The notes under the pieces: model-generated
The model's database searches: none
Told to the model about the DNA's origin: nothing
The model's input: the letters and a program-made list of their open reading frames with translations, nothing else
Shown: positions 43,721 through 53,023 of the stretch, piece after piece
How the letters are laid out: each line of letters opens with the position of its first letter
Numbering within the stretch: position 1 is the stretch's first letter
Program-made: the position numbers and the translations under genes
Origin: Ascidiaceihabitans sp039975415
Lineage (GTDB): Bacteria > Pseudomonadota > Alphaproteobacteria > Rhodobacterales > Rhodobacteraceae
Length of the DNA: 64,000 nt
Reading direction: 5' to 3' (one strand)
Assembly: GCF_039975415.1 (NCBI RefSeq)
Contig: NZ_JBDWHD010000006.1

Positions 43721-44926
43721 CTATTTCGGCGGTTTGGGGTGCTTGAGTGTTTCAAGAACCGCGTCGGTGTCTTGCCCAAAGCGGGGTGGAGGACGCCGAT
43801 ATTGCACAGGTGTGCGGCTTAGCTTCAAGGGATTCGCCAGCAACTGTAGCTTACCGTCCGCAAAGTCTTTTGCAGGGACCGAAATAACGGTGCCGCGCGC
43901 CTGCGCCTGATCCGACAGCAGTGCTTCGCTGACTGTGTTGATAGGGCCAACGGGAACTTTGACAGATTGCAGTTTTTCCAGAATTTCCTGGGTGGTGAAC
44001 TCTTCAAGAGTGGCGCGTATTTCCGGGATCAATGCATCACGGTGTTCGATCCGCAAAGTGTTTGTTGCAAAGCGGGTGTCTGTTCCCAGATCAGGTCGTC
44101 CGATGATATCGCAAAACCGCTTAAATTGTGCATCGTTGCCCACCGCCACCAGCACATGGCCGTCGGATCCAGCGAAGGCATCATATGGCACGATGTTGGG
44201 ATGGGCATTGCCGCGCCGCTCTGGGTTTTCACCGGAGGTCAGGAAATTCATGCCTTCGTTAATCAACCACGACATTTGCGCATCGACAAGGCTGAGGTCG
44301 ATGTGCTGGCCTTCACCCGTTGCATCGCGGTGGCGCAAGGCCGCCAGAATACCGATTGTGGCATACATGCCGCACATCACGTCCGCGATGCCCACGCCGA
44401 CCTTTGTCGGCGCACCTTGCGGATCCCCCGTCAAGGACATGATCCCACCATAGCCTTGCGCCATAAGGTCATAACCGGGTTGGTCACGGTTGGGCCCAAA
44501 TTGTCCAAAACCGGAGATCGAACAATATACCAAGCCCGGATGTTTGGCCCGCAACGTGGCATGATCCAACCCGTATTTGACCAACCCGTCAGGTTTGTAA
44601 TTTTCGATAACCACATCGGCACGCGCAGCCAATTGGCGCACTGTCTCTTGCCCTTCCGGGGTAGAGATGTCGACCGCGATGGATTGCTTGTTGCGGTTGG
44701 CACACATGAAATACGCAGAAAGATCAGTGGCTTTGCCATTTGTGTCCTTAACGTAGTTCGGCCCCCAGCCGCGTGTGTCGTCGCCCCCTGTCTTGGGATT
44801 TTCAACTTTGATCACGGTGGCCCCGAAATCCCCCAGAAGCTGGGTTGCGGTGGGGCCTGCCAGAATACGGCTTAAATCCAGAACAAACAGATCACCAAGG
44901 GCCGTGGGCGTCTCAGATGCGACCAT
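43721..44926 (-). CDS. CaiB/BaiF-type (family III) CoA transferase
   Basis: A 401-residue family III CoA transferase. Motifs: VLDLSRILAGPTATQLLGDFGATVIKVE, YFMCANRNKQSIAVD (catalytic Asp region is further along, GYDLMAQGYGG), and SLVDAQMSWL. It would move CoA between carboxylic acids. The start (ATG 44926) overlaps the stop of the upstream ThDP-enzyme gene by 14 bases, so both are made together. The substrate is not known; formyl-CoA:oxalate-type chemistry is one possibility because of the partner. Confidence 0.88.
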   Translation of the reverse strand: MVASETPTALGDLFVLDLSRILAGPTATQLLGDFGATVIKVENPKTGGDDTRGWGPNYVKDTNGKATDLSAYFMCANRNKQSIAVDISTPEGQETVRQLAARADVVIENYKPDGLVKYGLDHATLRAKHPGLVYCSISGFGQFGPNRDQPGYDLMAQGYGGIMSLTGDPQGAPTKVGVGIADVMCGMYATIGILAALRHRDATGEGQHIDLSLVDAQMSWLINEGMNFLTSGENPERRGNAHPNIVPYDAFAGSDGHVLVAVGNDAQFKRFCDIIGRPDLGTDTRFATNTLRIEHRDALIPEIRATLEEFTTQEILEKLQSVKVPVGPINTVSEALLSDQAQARGTVISVPAKDFADGKLQLLANPLKLSRTPVQYRRPPPRFGQDTDAVLETLKHPKPPK

Positions 44927-46529
44927 CATAAGCCCCTTTTTCAATCACCGCAGCAATCACAGTGAACGTATCGGCGGTCTGCGCCTGCTCCAATGCAGTT
45001 TGCAACGCCTCGCGCGAATGGACCGTGTGGCCTTGCCCGCCGAATGCCCGTCCCATCGCCGCGTAGTCATGATGGGCGAAATCGACGCCTTTGTTCTGCA
45101 GCTGCCTTTGGCGCTGCTTCAACTCTATCAGCGATAAGGAGGCATCCACAAAGACGACAAATATCGTAGACAATCCCAGCTCTTTCGCCGTGCTCAATTC
45201 CCCCGTGACCATCAAAAAACCGGCGTCCCCTGAAAAACTGACCACGGGGCGTTCCGGGGCTGCGAACTTTGCGCCCATAGCCAAAGGCACCGCGCACCCC
45301 ATTGTGCATAAAGCTGTCGATTGCGTCAGGCCACGCGGCTCATAGCATTGCCACATCTGACTAAGCAAAATCCTGTGCGCACCGCTGTCGACAGTGGCCA
45401 AAGTGTTGCGTGGCAACACCTTGCGGCACACGTCAATCACCGCGGCCGGTCCCCATGTGTCATCGGTTGGAAAGGCTTTGTTCAATGCGGCTTTGGTGCG
45501 TGTCACTTCGCCGCCCGCCCAGGTGCTGTTTGGTGTCGCGGCCTTGTGCAGCGCATCCAGTGTGGCGGGGGTAGACCCGATGATATTCACGGTGGATTGG
45601 TGCATGTAATGGTGGTTCGGTTCGGCTGTAATATCTACGACGCGTGTTTGTCTTGGGTCCCAGATGTTTTGCCAGCCGGGGCGCATTTCAATCGGATCAT
45701 AGCCTGCGCAAATCACCAGATCAGCGCTTTTGATCAATGGCAGCAAATGTGTGTCGGCCAACGGCGACAGGCCCGCGCCGCCCAAAGCCAATGGGTGGTC
45801 TTCGGGCAACAGCCCTTTGGCCTTGTAGGTTGTGATGACAGGGATCTGAAATGCCTCTGCCATTGCAGTGATCTGGGGCGCGGCCCCTTCGTTCATGGCA
45901 TCCACGCCCGCAATCAGAATGGGGCGTTTGGCGTCGGACAGCCAGTCCGCGGTTTGCGCCAGAACATCAGTGGAAGGCACCACCAAAGCCGCCTCAGCGC
46001 GTGGGGCAGGCGGCACAGACGGAACCTGGGCCACAGCCACAGAAATCGGCACGTCAATGTGAACCGGACCGGGGCGGCCTTCGGTTGCGATGGCGACTGC
46101 CTTGTCTGCAATGATGTGCGCGGCACCTGTATTCAGGGTGAAAGTTGCCTTTGTAATCGGGGCGAAAACGGCCGTTTGGTCAAGGACTTGATGTGTATAG
46201 CTTTGTGCGTCGTCGGCATCGACGCAGCCGGCCAGAACAATCATTGGGACGCGGTCTTGATGGGCGTTGGCGATCGCGTTGACACCATTCAAGACGCCTG
46301 GACCCACGGTGGCGACCAAGATGCCGGGGGCGCCTGTGCGATGGTAGACACCCTCGGCCATGAAGGCCGCGGCGTTTTCGTGCTTTGCCAGCACAAACCG
46401 TATTCCTGCGGCTTCCAAAGCGTCCACAAGGGTTAAGACTTCACCGCCTGGCATACCAAAAGCGATGCGACACCCCGCAGCGTAAAGGCGAAGGGCAAGG
46501 GCATCTGCGGCACGGATGGTCTGGGACAT
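44913..46529 (-). CDS. ThDP-dependent acetolactate-synthase-like enzyme
   Basis: A 538-residue enzyme with three domains of the POX/AHAS type. The catalytic Glu is in LAKHENAAAFMAEG, GILVATVGPGVLNGVNAI is the N-terminal signature, and the ThDP/Mg motif starts at SGDAGFLMVTGEL. It lacks a nearby regulatory ilvN and pairs with a CoA transferase, so ordinary acetolactate synthesis is unlikely. A 2-hydroxyacyl-CoA or oxalyl-CoA-like lyase/decarboxylase, or a sulfoacetaldehyde-like enzyme, are candidates. Start ATG 46529 (MSQTIRAADAL). Confidence 0.87.
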   Translation of the reverse strand: MSQTIRAADALALRLYAAGCRIAFGMPGGEVLTLVDALEAAGIRFVLAKHENAAAFMAEGVYHRTGAPGILVATVGPGVLNGVNAIANAHQDRVPMIVLAGCVDADDAQSYTHQVLDQTAVFAPITKATFTLNTGAAHIIADKAVAIATEGRPGPVHIDVPISVAVAQVPSVPPAPRAEAALVVPSTDVLAQTADWLSDAKRPILIAGVDAMNEGAAPQITAMAEAFQIPVITTYKAKGLLPEDHPLALGGAGLSPLADTHLLPLIKSADLVICAGYDPIEMRPGWQNIWDPRQTRVVDITAEPNHHYMHQSTVNIIGSTPATLDALHKAATPNSTWAGGEVTRTKAALNKAFPTDDTWGPAAVIDVCRKVLPRNTLATVDSGAHRILLSQMWQCYEPRGLTQSTALCTMGCAVPLAMGAKFAAPERPVVSFSGDAGFLMVTGELSTAKELGLSTIFVVFVDASLSLIELKQRQRQLQNKGVDFAHHDYAAMGRAFGGQGHTVHSREALQTALEQAQTADTFTVIAAVIEKGAYDGRI

Positions 46530-46719
46530 GCGAAAAACTCCGATTTGGCTGTGGCACAGGTCGCACAAGAACTGGTGCGTCGGCAAGTGACACTTGTGTG
46601 CAGGAATGTTTCAACCTGCTTAAGCGTTTCGCGAAGTTGGGTAGAATTCTTTGATGTTTGAGTGCGGATTCCGTTGGAAGTTAAGGGAGTTACAAGAATT
46701 TGCGCTTTAGGCAACACTG

Positions 46720-47049
46720 ATGAAAAAATGTCGCGTGTTCTTGTTTCTGTGTGGTCCAATGCTGGTTGCTATTTTAGCTGGACCTCTGGCTGTAGCGGCA
46801 AGGCAGGGGCAGCACGACAGCTTGGGCGTCTATTTGCTTTTGTCGCAAAATCCGGAAGCCACAAGGCAACCATTGCAGATGATGGGCGTCTATCCCGTTG
46901 GCCCATCGGTTGCGCGATTTGGTATGCTTGTGACGGGCGATGACGGGGCCGTCCAACAGGCGATGGATGCGGGATATTGGCTGGTGCCAGCACAAACCTT
47001 GGCTGCTCTATGCGGATTTGGTCAAGTTGAAGAGGGGCGTAATATTTAA
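46720..47049 (+). CDS. small exported protein ahead of the chemotaxis pseudogene
   Basis: A 109-residue protein with a cleavable-looking signal (KKCRVFLFLCGPMLVAILAGPLAVAA). The mature part contains MMGVYPVGPSVARFGMLVTGDDGAVQQAMDAGYWLVPAQTLAALCGFG. No family recognised. It is divergent from the ThDP enzyme and runs directly into the decayed receptor gene, overlapping its likely start, so it may once have been co-transcribed with the receptor. Confidence 0.55.
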   Translation: MKKCRVFLFLCGPMLVAILAGPLAVAARQGQHDSLGVYLLLSQNPEATRQPLQMMGVYPVGPSVARFGMLVTGDDGAVQQAMDAGYWLVPAQTLAALCGFGQVEEGRNI

Positions 47050-48679
47050 TTCGTACACAGCCGGCGAACGCCATGCGGGGTTCGCAATAGGCAGCGGTGC
47101 AGAACAGATCGTTCTGGCGCTGACTTGGGTTTTTCTTCTGATTGTGGTCGTCACTGCGAAGATGTTGGGTGCGCCCGTTGCGCCAAGTGGTGGAATTGGT
47201 TTGGCGTTTGCGGTCCTTTCGACACTTGGATTGTGGAGCCTTGAAGGAAAAGATGTACGGGCCTCATTGGCTGCAATGTGGCTGGTTGGGCAGGCTGTTG
47301 CGTTTACCACTGCTTTTGCAGGGCACGCATGGCAGGTGGACACACATATGTTGTTTTTTGCGTTGCTTGCGGCGACAGGTGGCCTTGGCAGCGTGCCTGC
47401 AATTTTCGCAACTGTCGTTGTGATTTTCGAAGCTATGGGCTTGATAGTTGCGATTAAGGCCCGGCAAACATTGTTGGATGCACAAGTAAATGCGCCTGGC
47501 GCCTTAAAAACTGCGATGACTTAAGCGACCATTTCGCGTGACAAAGCCCTGCTTGCCCAACGCAAAGCAGAGGCTGCCGTTGCACGAAGTGAAGCAGACG
47601 GGAAAGCCGCGCAAGACGCGTGGGAAGCTTCACAGCGCGCCGAGGGCGCCAAGCAGGCAGCCGAGGCCCAAATGCGCGACGATGAAGCCAAACGGCATCT
47701 AGCCCTTGAACAGGCGGCCCAGAGTCAGCGCGAAGTTGTCGATGTTTTACGCGATGCGTTGCAAGCGCTACAGGCAGGCGATCTGACGAAACGAATTACG
47801 CGGCCTTTGGCAAAAGACTACGAAGATTTGCGTCACGCGTTTAATGATGCGATGGAAGGAATCGATCTGGCGCTGGCAAAAATTGTAGTGCGGGCGGATC
47901 AGTTCGAGGCTCAGTCAGAGGACTTAGGTCAAGCCGCAGTCGTTCTCTCTGAAAGTGGCAGTGCCCAGGTCGATATTTTGTCGGATTCAAAAGTTTCTGC
48001 GCTTTCGTTGGCCTCGACCATTGAGCGGCTGACCGACATCGTATCGGGCGCCAATATAGATGCGACCGTTGCACGGGAAAATGCAGGTAAAAGTGAACAG
48101 GTAACTGCACTTGCCAGTGCATCGATGCAAGAGATCGAACAGAGTTCCCGTGAAATGGCGCGTATTGTTTCTGTGATTGATGAAATCGCCTTTCAAACAA
48201 ATCTGTTGGCACTGAACGCAGGTGTCGAAGCTGCGCGCGCTGGTGAGGCTGAGCGTGGGTTCGCAGTTGTCGCATCAGAAGTGCGCGCTCTTGCGCAACG
48301 TTCGTCCACCAGCGCCAGTGATAATCGTGATCTCATTGAGCGATCAAACAAACACGTGTCAGAAGGCGCAAGTCGCATGACCGATACGGTTCAATCCCTA
48401 AACGACGTGGTACAAGCCATTGAAAGTATCACAACGCATATGGGCGCGATCACAGAAAGTACTCAGGAACAAGATCAAGGGGTACGCAAGATCAGTGGAT
48501 CATTTGCCACTCTGAACGACATGACACAAAAAAACCTGAGTATTTTTGAGGACACGACAAGCTCTACCCAGGCTTTGTAAATCGAAGCACAGGCGCTGGT
48601 CGATCTGACCTCCAAATTTGAAATTTCCGGCTCAGGCCATAAAAAAGAAAAGTTGGTCGCGCACAAAAAAGCATCATAG
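47018..48679 (+). pseudogene. methyl-accepting chemotaxis protein, interrupted by two in-frame TAA codons
   Basis: One frame encodes a receptor with several N-terminal membrane helices (GHAWQVDTHMLFFALLA), a charged coiled-coil linker (RDKALLAQRKAEAAVARSEADG), a HAMP-like part (LQALQAGDLTKRI) and the signalling tip EIAFQTNLLALNAGVEAARAGEA. Translation is broken by TAA at 47522-47524 and again at 48578-48580, with matching sequence continuing in the same frame after each (to TAG 48677-48679). From memory of related receptors, about 35 codons are also missing in the last membrane helices. The start is unclear (TTG 47018 or 47027). The middle part (47672-48580) could still be made as a soluble fragment. 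Confidence 0.8.
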
Positions 48680-48759
48680 ATGCCTAGGAGTTTTCCACTA
48701 CTTGAATGGAAAACGTACTGCGCCGTGTAAACCGGTATGAACGCAGTACGTTGGAATGT

Positions 48760-49329
48760 TTAGCGGCGACGGTCGCGTCGTGCGCTCATGGGCTGGAACG
48801 CGACACCAACATGGGCTTCGCAGTAGGGCTTACCTTGTTGCACAGGCAGTCCGCAAAACCAAAAATCCTCGGTTGCTGGATCGCCGACAGGCCATTTACA
48901 TGTCCGTTCCGTCAGTTCCATCAATGTCAGTTTTTTAGCCTTTTTCTCAACAGCGTTCACTTTGGCCAACGCTTCAGGGCTAATCTCGTTTGCTGACGGC
49001 TGCGGAGGCAATGGTTGCCCTGCTGGAATGATTTGCTTTCGTGCCGGCAAATTCGGCTTCGGTGAAGCATCAACCGGTGCAGGCTTGATCGCAGGTTCGG
49101 TTTTCAATTGCGGTTTTGGATCAGGCTTTGCTTTCGGTGCGGGCTTTGGTTTGGTTTCGGCTTTGGCCGCGCCAGCACTGCCTGCGCGATTGGACAGACC
49201 CAAACGGTGCACCTTGCCGATGACAGCATTGCGGGTGACCCCGCCAAGTTCTTTTGCGATCTGGCTGGCCGATTGGCCCTCGCCCCACATCTTTTTCAGC
49301 AATTCAACGCGGTCGTCAGTCCAAGACAT
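48760..49329 (-). CDS. gcrA: GcrA-family cell cycle regulator
   Basis: A 189-residue protein with the GcrA N-terminal helix-turn-helix (MSWTDDRVELLKKMWGEG, then SASQIAKELGG and NAVIGKVHRLGLS), a long Lys/Pro/Ala linker (55-130), and the C-terminal sigma-70-interacting domain (LMELTERTCKWPVGDP, then FWFCGLPVQQGKPYCEAH, with conserved cysteines and His). GcrA partners with sigma-70 and CcrM methylation to drive cell-cycle genes. ATG 49329 follows AGGGA. A hairpin lies 16-43 bases upstream. Confidence 0.95.
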   Translation of the reverse strand: MSWTDDRVELLKKMWGEGQSASQIAKELGGVTRNAVIGKVHRLGLSNRAGSAGAAKAETKPKPAPKAKPDPKPQLKTEPAIKPAPVDASPKPNLPARKQIIPAGQPLPPQPSANEISPEALAKVNAVEKKAKKLTLMELTERTCKWPVGDPATEDFWFCGLPVQQGKPYCEAHVGVAFQPMSARRDRRR

Positions 49330-49344
49330 GCGGCATCCCTAGGT

Positions 49345-49372
49345 AAAAAGCGGCCCTTCCATGGACCGCTTT
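49345..49372 (-). terminator. terminator-like hairpin between the DMT gene and gcrA
   Basis: Read on the minus strand, AAAGCGGTCC (49372-49363) pairs with GGGCCGCTTT (49356-49347) around loop ATGGAA. The 3' arm runs into TTTTTA. It looks like a rho-independent terminator for the DMT transporter gene, ending only 15 bases before the gcrA ATG, and so could also lie in the gcrA leader. Confidence 0.75.
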
Positions 49373-49436
49373 GTGATATCATTCAGCGCTCTATTCTAAT
49401 GGTTCTGAGCGCGGTTACAAGCAGGTCTGCACAAGC

Positions 49437-50327
49437 TTACGCTTTGCGCTTTTGTAACTGTGCTTCGCGGAAAGCCAAAAGCACCGCGCCAGCCACGATA
49501 ATGGACGCTCCCAGCACAGTAATAGCATCTGGAATGACGTTGTAGAACAGCCCGTCATACACTGCTGCGAAAATCAGCGTACCGTAGCTGAATGGCGCAA
49601 CAAAGCTGGCATCTGCGCGTGCCATGGCATTCACAAAACACGCTTGGGCAACGGCCATGAAGACACCGATCCCAGCCAGGATCGCCCACTGTGTGAGTGT
49701 CGGCGCTTGCCAGACGAAAAGAACGGCGACCGTGGAAATTCCCACGCCCAAAAGATTGTTGATCCATAAGATCTGCAACGGTGCTTCGCGTCCTGCCAAG
49801 CGTTTGATAATAATAAGTTCAAAGCCCAACGCCAAAGCGGCCCCCAATGCCAACAAGGCTGCAGGTTGAAAGCTGTCGGGGGTGGGGCGCAGCAAGATCA
49901 TCGCCCCGACCAGCGCAATGGCTGCGGCACTCCACCTGATCGGGCCCACAGATTCCTTGAGCAATGGAATGGCCAGAACCATGCCGAAAACAGGGTTCAA
50001 AAAGGAGATAGCCGTTGCGTCCGCCAGCGGGATGAAAGCCACAGAAGCGAACATCAAACTGACACCGGCCCATCCCATCAAAGTGCGCGTGGCATGCATG
50101 CGCCAGCGCACAGGCGTGAACTGGGGGCGAAAGACCCCAACGGCCATGGATATCACGACAAACGCAAACACATAACGGCCGTGGCTGATCTGCAACGGGT
50201 TCATCGCAGGGCCAAATGCATCGGACCCCAAAGCCTTGGCCATCAACGTCGTCGCTGCGATGAATGCAGTGGCAACAACGATCAAGGCGGCGGCAAGCGC
50301 TGGATTTTGTGTGCGTGGTTCAAACAT
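49437..50327 (-). CDS. EamA/DMT-superfamily transporter
   Basis: A 296-residue ten-helix transporter with two EamA repeats. Repeat 1 ends in LADATAISFLNPVFGMVLAIPLLKE; repeat 2 in ARADASFVAPFSYGTLIFAAVYDGL. The family exports amino acids, metabolites or their analogues; the substrate is not predictable. It is followed by a strong hairpin before gcrA. Confidence 0.88.
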   Translation of the reverse strand: MFEPRTQNPALAAALIVVATAFIAATTLMAKALGSDAFGPAMNPLQISHGRYVFAFVVISMAVGVFRPQFTPVRWRMHATRTLMGWAGVSLMFASVAFIPLADATAISFLNPVFGMVLAIPLLKESVGPIRWSAAAIALVGAMILLRPTPDSFQPAALLALGAALALGFELIIIKRLAGREAPLQILWINNLLGVGISTVAVLFVWQAPTLTQWAILAGIGVFMAVAQACFVNAMARADASFVAPFSYGTLIFAAVYDGLFYNVIPDAITVLGASIIVAGAVLLAFREAQLQKRKA

Positions 50328-50617
50328 AGCGCTGCTATGCGCTTGCGCCTTTGTCAGGGCAAGCGCAATAATTTCGCTATCCTTTGGAAAGGGAGCGGAA
50401 AGGGACTGGTCACATCAATTCAGTTCGGTTAAGCAGATCGCATGTCAAATTTACGCGCCATAACACTCCGACGACGTCGTACGTTCGCGTAAGCCTTTTT
50501 CTATTCTGACATCGCGCCGTTTGTGCGCATCCCTTCACTTCTAAATTATTGACCCTGCGTTGGCGCTGCTGCACACATGCAACTCATGCCAATGCCGTCT
50601 ATCCAAAGGATGATCCC

Positions 50618-51790
50618 ATGATCGCTTCCGTTTTGCCCACTTATTCCCGCGCTCCTTTGACCTTTGTCAAAGGTGAAGGCACTTGGCTAATCGAAGCGGA
50701 TGGGCGACGTTTTCTGGATCTTGGCGCAGGAATTGCGGTGAACGCACTGGGGCATGCGCATCCGAAACTGGTTGCGGCTTTGACAGATCAGGCCGGCGCT
50801 TTGTGGCACACGTCGAATTTGTACCACATTCCCCAGCAACAGCAGCTTGCCGATAAGCTTGTCGATAGTACTTTCGCGGACACAGTATTTTTTACCAACT
50901 CAGGGACCGAAGCGTGTGAGCTGGCCGTCAAGATGGCACGGAAGTTCTGGTACGAAAAAAATGCGCCGCAAAAGGTCGATATCATTACATTTGACGGATC
51001 TTTTCATGGGCGCTCGTCTGCAGGCATTGCCGCTGCGGGGTCTGAAAAGATGACCAAAGGATTTGGTCCGCTTTTGCCGGGGTTCACGCATCTGGCATTC
51101 GGCGACCATGATGCGCTGAGCGCGGCAATTACCGACACAACGGCGGCGATCATGATTGAACCCGTGCAAGGTGAAGGCGGCATTCGGCCTGTGCCGGATC
51201 AGTGCCTTAAAGGGCTGCGTGATCTGTGTGATGAACATGGAATCCTGCTGATCTTGGATGAGGTGCAGTGCGGTGTCGGGCGGACCGGCAAACTGTTTGC
51301 ACATGAATGGGCGGGGATCGAACCCGATATTATGATGGTTGCAAAAGGGATCGGGGGTGGGTTTCCATTGGGGGCTGTGCTGGCGACGGAATATGCGGCG
51401 TCCGGCATGACGGCCGGCACACACGGGTCCACATATGGGGGTAACCCGTTGGGGTGCGCTGTCGGGTGCGCTGTTCTTGACGAAGTGAACACACCCGAGT
51501 TCTTGGCCGAGGTGAACCGTAAGTCTGGATTGCTGCGCCAAAAGCTCGAAGGGTTGGTTGCCGATAACCCTGATGTCTTTGAAAGCGTGCGTGGCGCAGG
51601 TCTTATGATCGGAATTAAGTGCAAAGCGGTAAATCTGGACATTGTGAATGCGGGGTATGACACGCAGGTGATCACGGTGCCCGCGGCTGACAATGTCATC
51701 CGACTATTGCCGCCATTGACGATCACGGATGACGAGATCGCGGATGCTATTGCCCGGCTTGATACAGCCGCAAAGGTAGTGTCGGCCTGA
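50618..51790 (+). CDS. argD: acetylornithine/succinyldiaminopimelate aminotransferase
   Basis: A 390-residue class III PLP aminotransferase. Motifs: FLDLGAGIAVNALGHAHP, FFTNSGTEACELAVKMAR, ITFDGSFHGRS, LILDEVQCGVGRTGK and the PLP-lysine region MMVAKGIGGGFPLGAVLAT. It makes N-acetylornithine in arginine synthesis. ATG 50618 follows AAAGGATG. argF follows after 76 bases, the gap being filled by a GC-rich repeat. Confidence 0.94.
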   Translation: MIASVLPTYSRAPLTFVKGEGTWLIEADGRRFLDLGAGIAVNALGHAHPKLVAALTDQAGALWHTSNLYHIPQQQQLADKLVDSTFADTVFFTNSGTEACELAVKMARKFWYEKNAPQKVDIITFDGSFHGRSSAGIAAAGSEKMTKGFGPLLPGFTHLAFGDHDALSAAITDTTAAIMIEPVQGEGGIRPVPDQCLKGLRDLCDEHGILLILDEVQCGVGRTGKLFAHEWAGIEPDIMMVAKGIGGGFPLGAVLATEYAASGMTAGTHGSTYGGNPLGCAVGCAVLDEVNTPEFLAEVNRKSGLLRQKLEGLVADNPDVFESVRGAGLMIGIKCKAVNLDIVNAGYDTQVITVPAADNVIRLLPPLTITDDEIADAIARLDTAAKVVSA

Positions 51791-51842
51791 TTTTCTTTTC
51801 GCCCAAAATATCCCGGGGGTCCGGGGGCTGCGCCCCCGGGTA
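51791..51842 (+). repeat. GC-rich intergenic element, copy 3
   Basis: It starts directly after the argD stop with TTTTCTTTTCGCCCAAAATA, then CCCGGGGGT and the hairpin CCGGGGGCTGCGCCCCCGG. It is a shorter copy without the GGCCGCAGGCC middle. It sits between argD and argF of one operon, so complete termination is unlikely; it may attenuate or protect mRNA. Confidence 0.75.
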
Positions 51843-51866
51843 ATCCCTAGCCAATAGAGACAAGCT

Positions 51867-52793
51867 ATGAACCACTTTTTAGATATCCATAAAACCGAAC
51901 CTGCTGATCTACGCAGGATCATTGATCAAGCGGGTGCGATGAAAAACGCCCGAATTGGCCTGCCCAAAGCAACGCTTGATGCAGAACAGCCATTGGCGGG
52001 ACATATGGTTGCGCTGATTTTCGAAAAGCCGTCAACACGCACACGGGTCAGCTTTGATGTTGGCGTGCGCCAGATGGGGGGCGAAACGATGGTGCTGTCT
52101 GGGGCAGACATGCAACTGGGGCACGGCGAGACTATCGCGGACACAGCCCGTGTTTTGTCGCGTTACGTCGATTTGATTATGATCAGAACATTTGACGAAA
52201 CGGTTCTGCTGGAAATGGCGGAATATGCGGATGTTCCGGTGATCAACGGCCTGACAGATCGGACACATCCGTGTCAGATCATGGCAGATGTGATGACGTT
52301 TGAAGAACATCGCGGGCCGATCAAGGGCAAGAAGGTGGTGTGGTGTGGCGATGGCAACAACGTATGTGCATCGTTTCTGCATGCAGCTGCGCAGTTCCAG
52401 TTTGATTTGACATTTACAGGGCCACGGCAATTGGACCCGGAAGACGAATTCATGGGGTTGGCGCGAAAGGCCGGCAGCCGGATCAATATTGAACGCGACC
52501 CGAACAAAGCTGTCGAAGGCGCTGACCTTGTGATCGCAGACACTTGGGTGTCGATGCATGATAGCCAATCCACCAAAGAACGTCGCCACAATATGTTGCG
52601 TACATATCAGGTGAATGAAACGCTGATGAGTCAGGCCAAGCCGGACGCTTTGTTCATGCATTGCTTGCCCGCGCACCGCGAAGAAGAAGTGACGTCTGCT
52701 GTGATGGACGGCCCGCAATCGGTCATTTTTGACGAGGCGGAAAACCGTTTGCATGCGCAAAAGGCCATCATGAGACATTGCCTCGGGCGATAG
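51867..52793 (+). CDS. argF: ornithine carbamoyltransferase
   Basis: A 308-residue transcarbamoylase. Carbamoyl-phosphate motif FEKPSTRTR (residues 52-60), HPCQIMAD, the ornithine loop DTWVSMHD and the catalytic Cys motif FMHCLPAHR. It forms citrulline from ornithine and carbamoyl phosphate. It is the second gene of argD-argF and ends in a clear terminator. Confidence 0.96.
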   Translation: MNHFLDIHKTEPADLRRIIDQAGAMKNARIGLPKATLDAEQPLAGHMVALIFEKPSTRTRVSFDVGVRQMGGETMVLSGADMQLGHGETIADTARVLSRYVDLIMIRTFDETVLLEMAEYADVPVINGLTDRTHPCQIMADVMTFEEHRGPIKGKKVVWCGDGNNVCASFLHAAAQFQFDLTFTGPRQLDPEDEFMGLARKAGSRINIERDPNKAVEGADLVIADTWVSMHDSQSTKERRHNMLRTYQVNETLMSQAKPDALFMHCLPAHREEEVTSAVMDGPQSVIFDEAENRLHAQKAIMRHCLGR

Positions 52794-52830
52794 TTGGTTT
52801 GGGGTTAGCCCATTCAAAGCACGATAACGG

Positions 52831-52865
52831 CACCTCGAAGTTCAGGCTTCGGGGTGTTTTTCTTT
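52831..52865 (+). terminator. rho-independent terminator of argF
   Basis: CACCTCGAAG (52831-52840) pairs with CTTCGGGGTG (52847-52856) around loop TTCAGG, with one G-T pair, followed by TTTTTCTTTT. Confidence 0.9.
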
Positions 52866-52920
52866 TGTAGAGGAGAAGTAACGAAACTAGGCGAAATATT
52901 ACCTGATAAAAAAAGTCGGA

Positions 52921-52950
52921 TTGACATTTCTGATTGAATCACTCAAGTAT
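52921..52950 (+). promoter_or_regulatory. promoter with TGA-N9-TCA iron-regulator box before the hemP operon
   Basis: TTGACA (52921-52926) is a perfect -35 element, and AAGTAT (52945-52950) at 18-base spacing a weak -10. Within the spacer lies TGATTGAATCACTCA (52931-52945), which fits the TGA-N9-TCA pattern of RirA-type iron boxes and contains the palindrome TGATT-G-AATCA. A repressor here would shut the promoter. The regulator identity is inferred from the pattern and from hemP downstream. Confidence 0.55.
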
Positions 52951-53023
52951 AGGTTCAAGTTCTAGCCACCCCCCAACTTGATGCGGGGAAGCCCGAACAT
53001 CTCATGATGCAAGGACTTCCAAA

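Noticed and set aside
45321..46436. Plus-strand open frame of 371 codons opposite the ThDP enzyme
   Set aside because: Composition (Cys, His, Trp rich) and complete overlap with a conserved enzyme on the other strand show it is a shadow.
47522..48580. Stop-codon recoding (selenocysteine or pyrrolysine) in the receptor gene
   Set aside because: Both interrupting codons are TAA, which is not used for either amino acid; simple nonsense decay is more likely.
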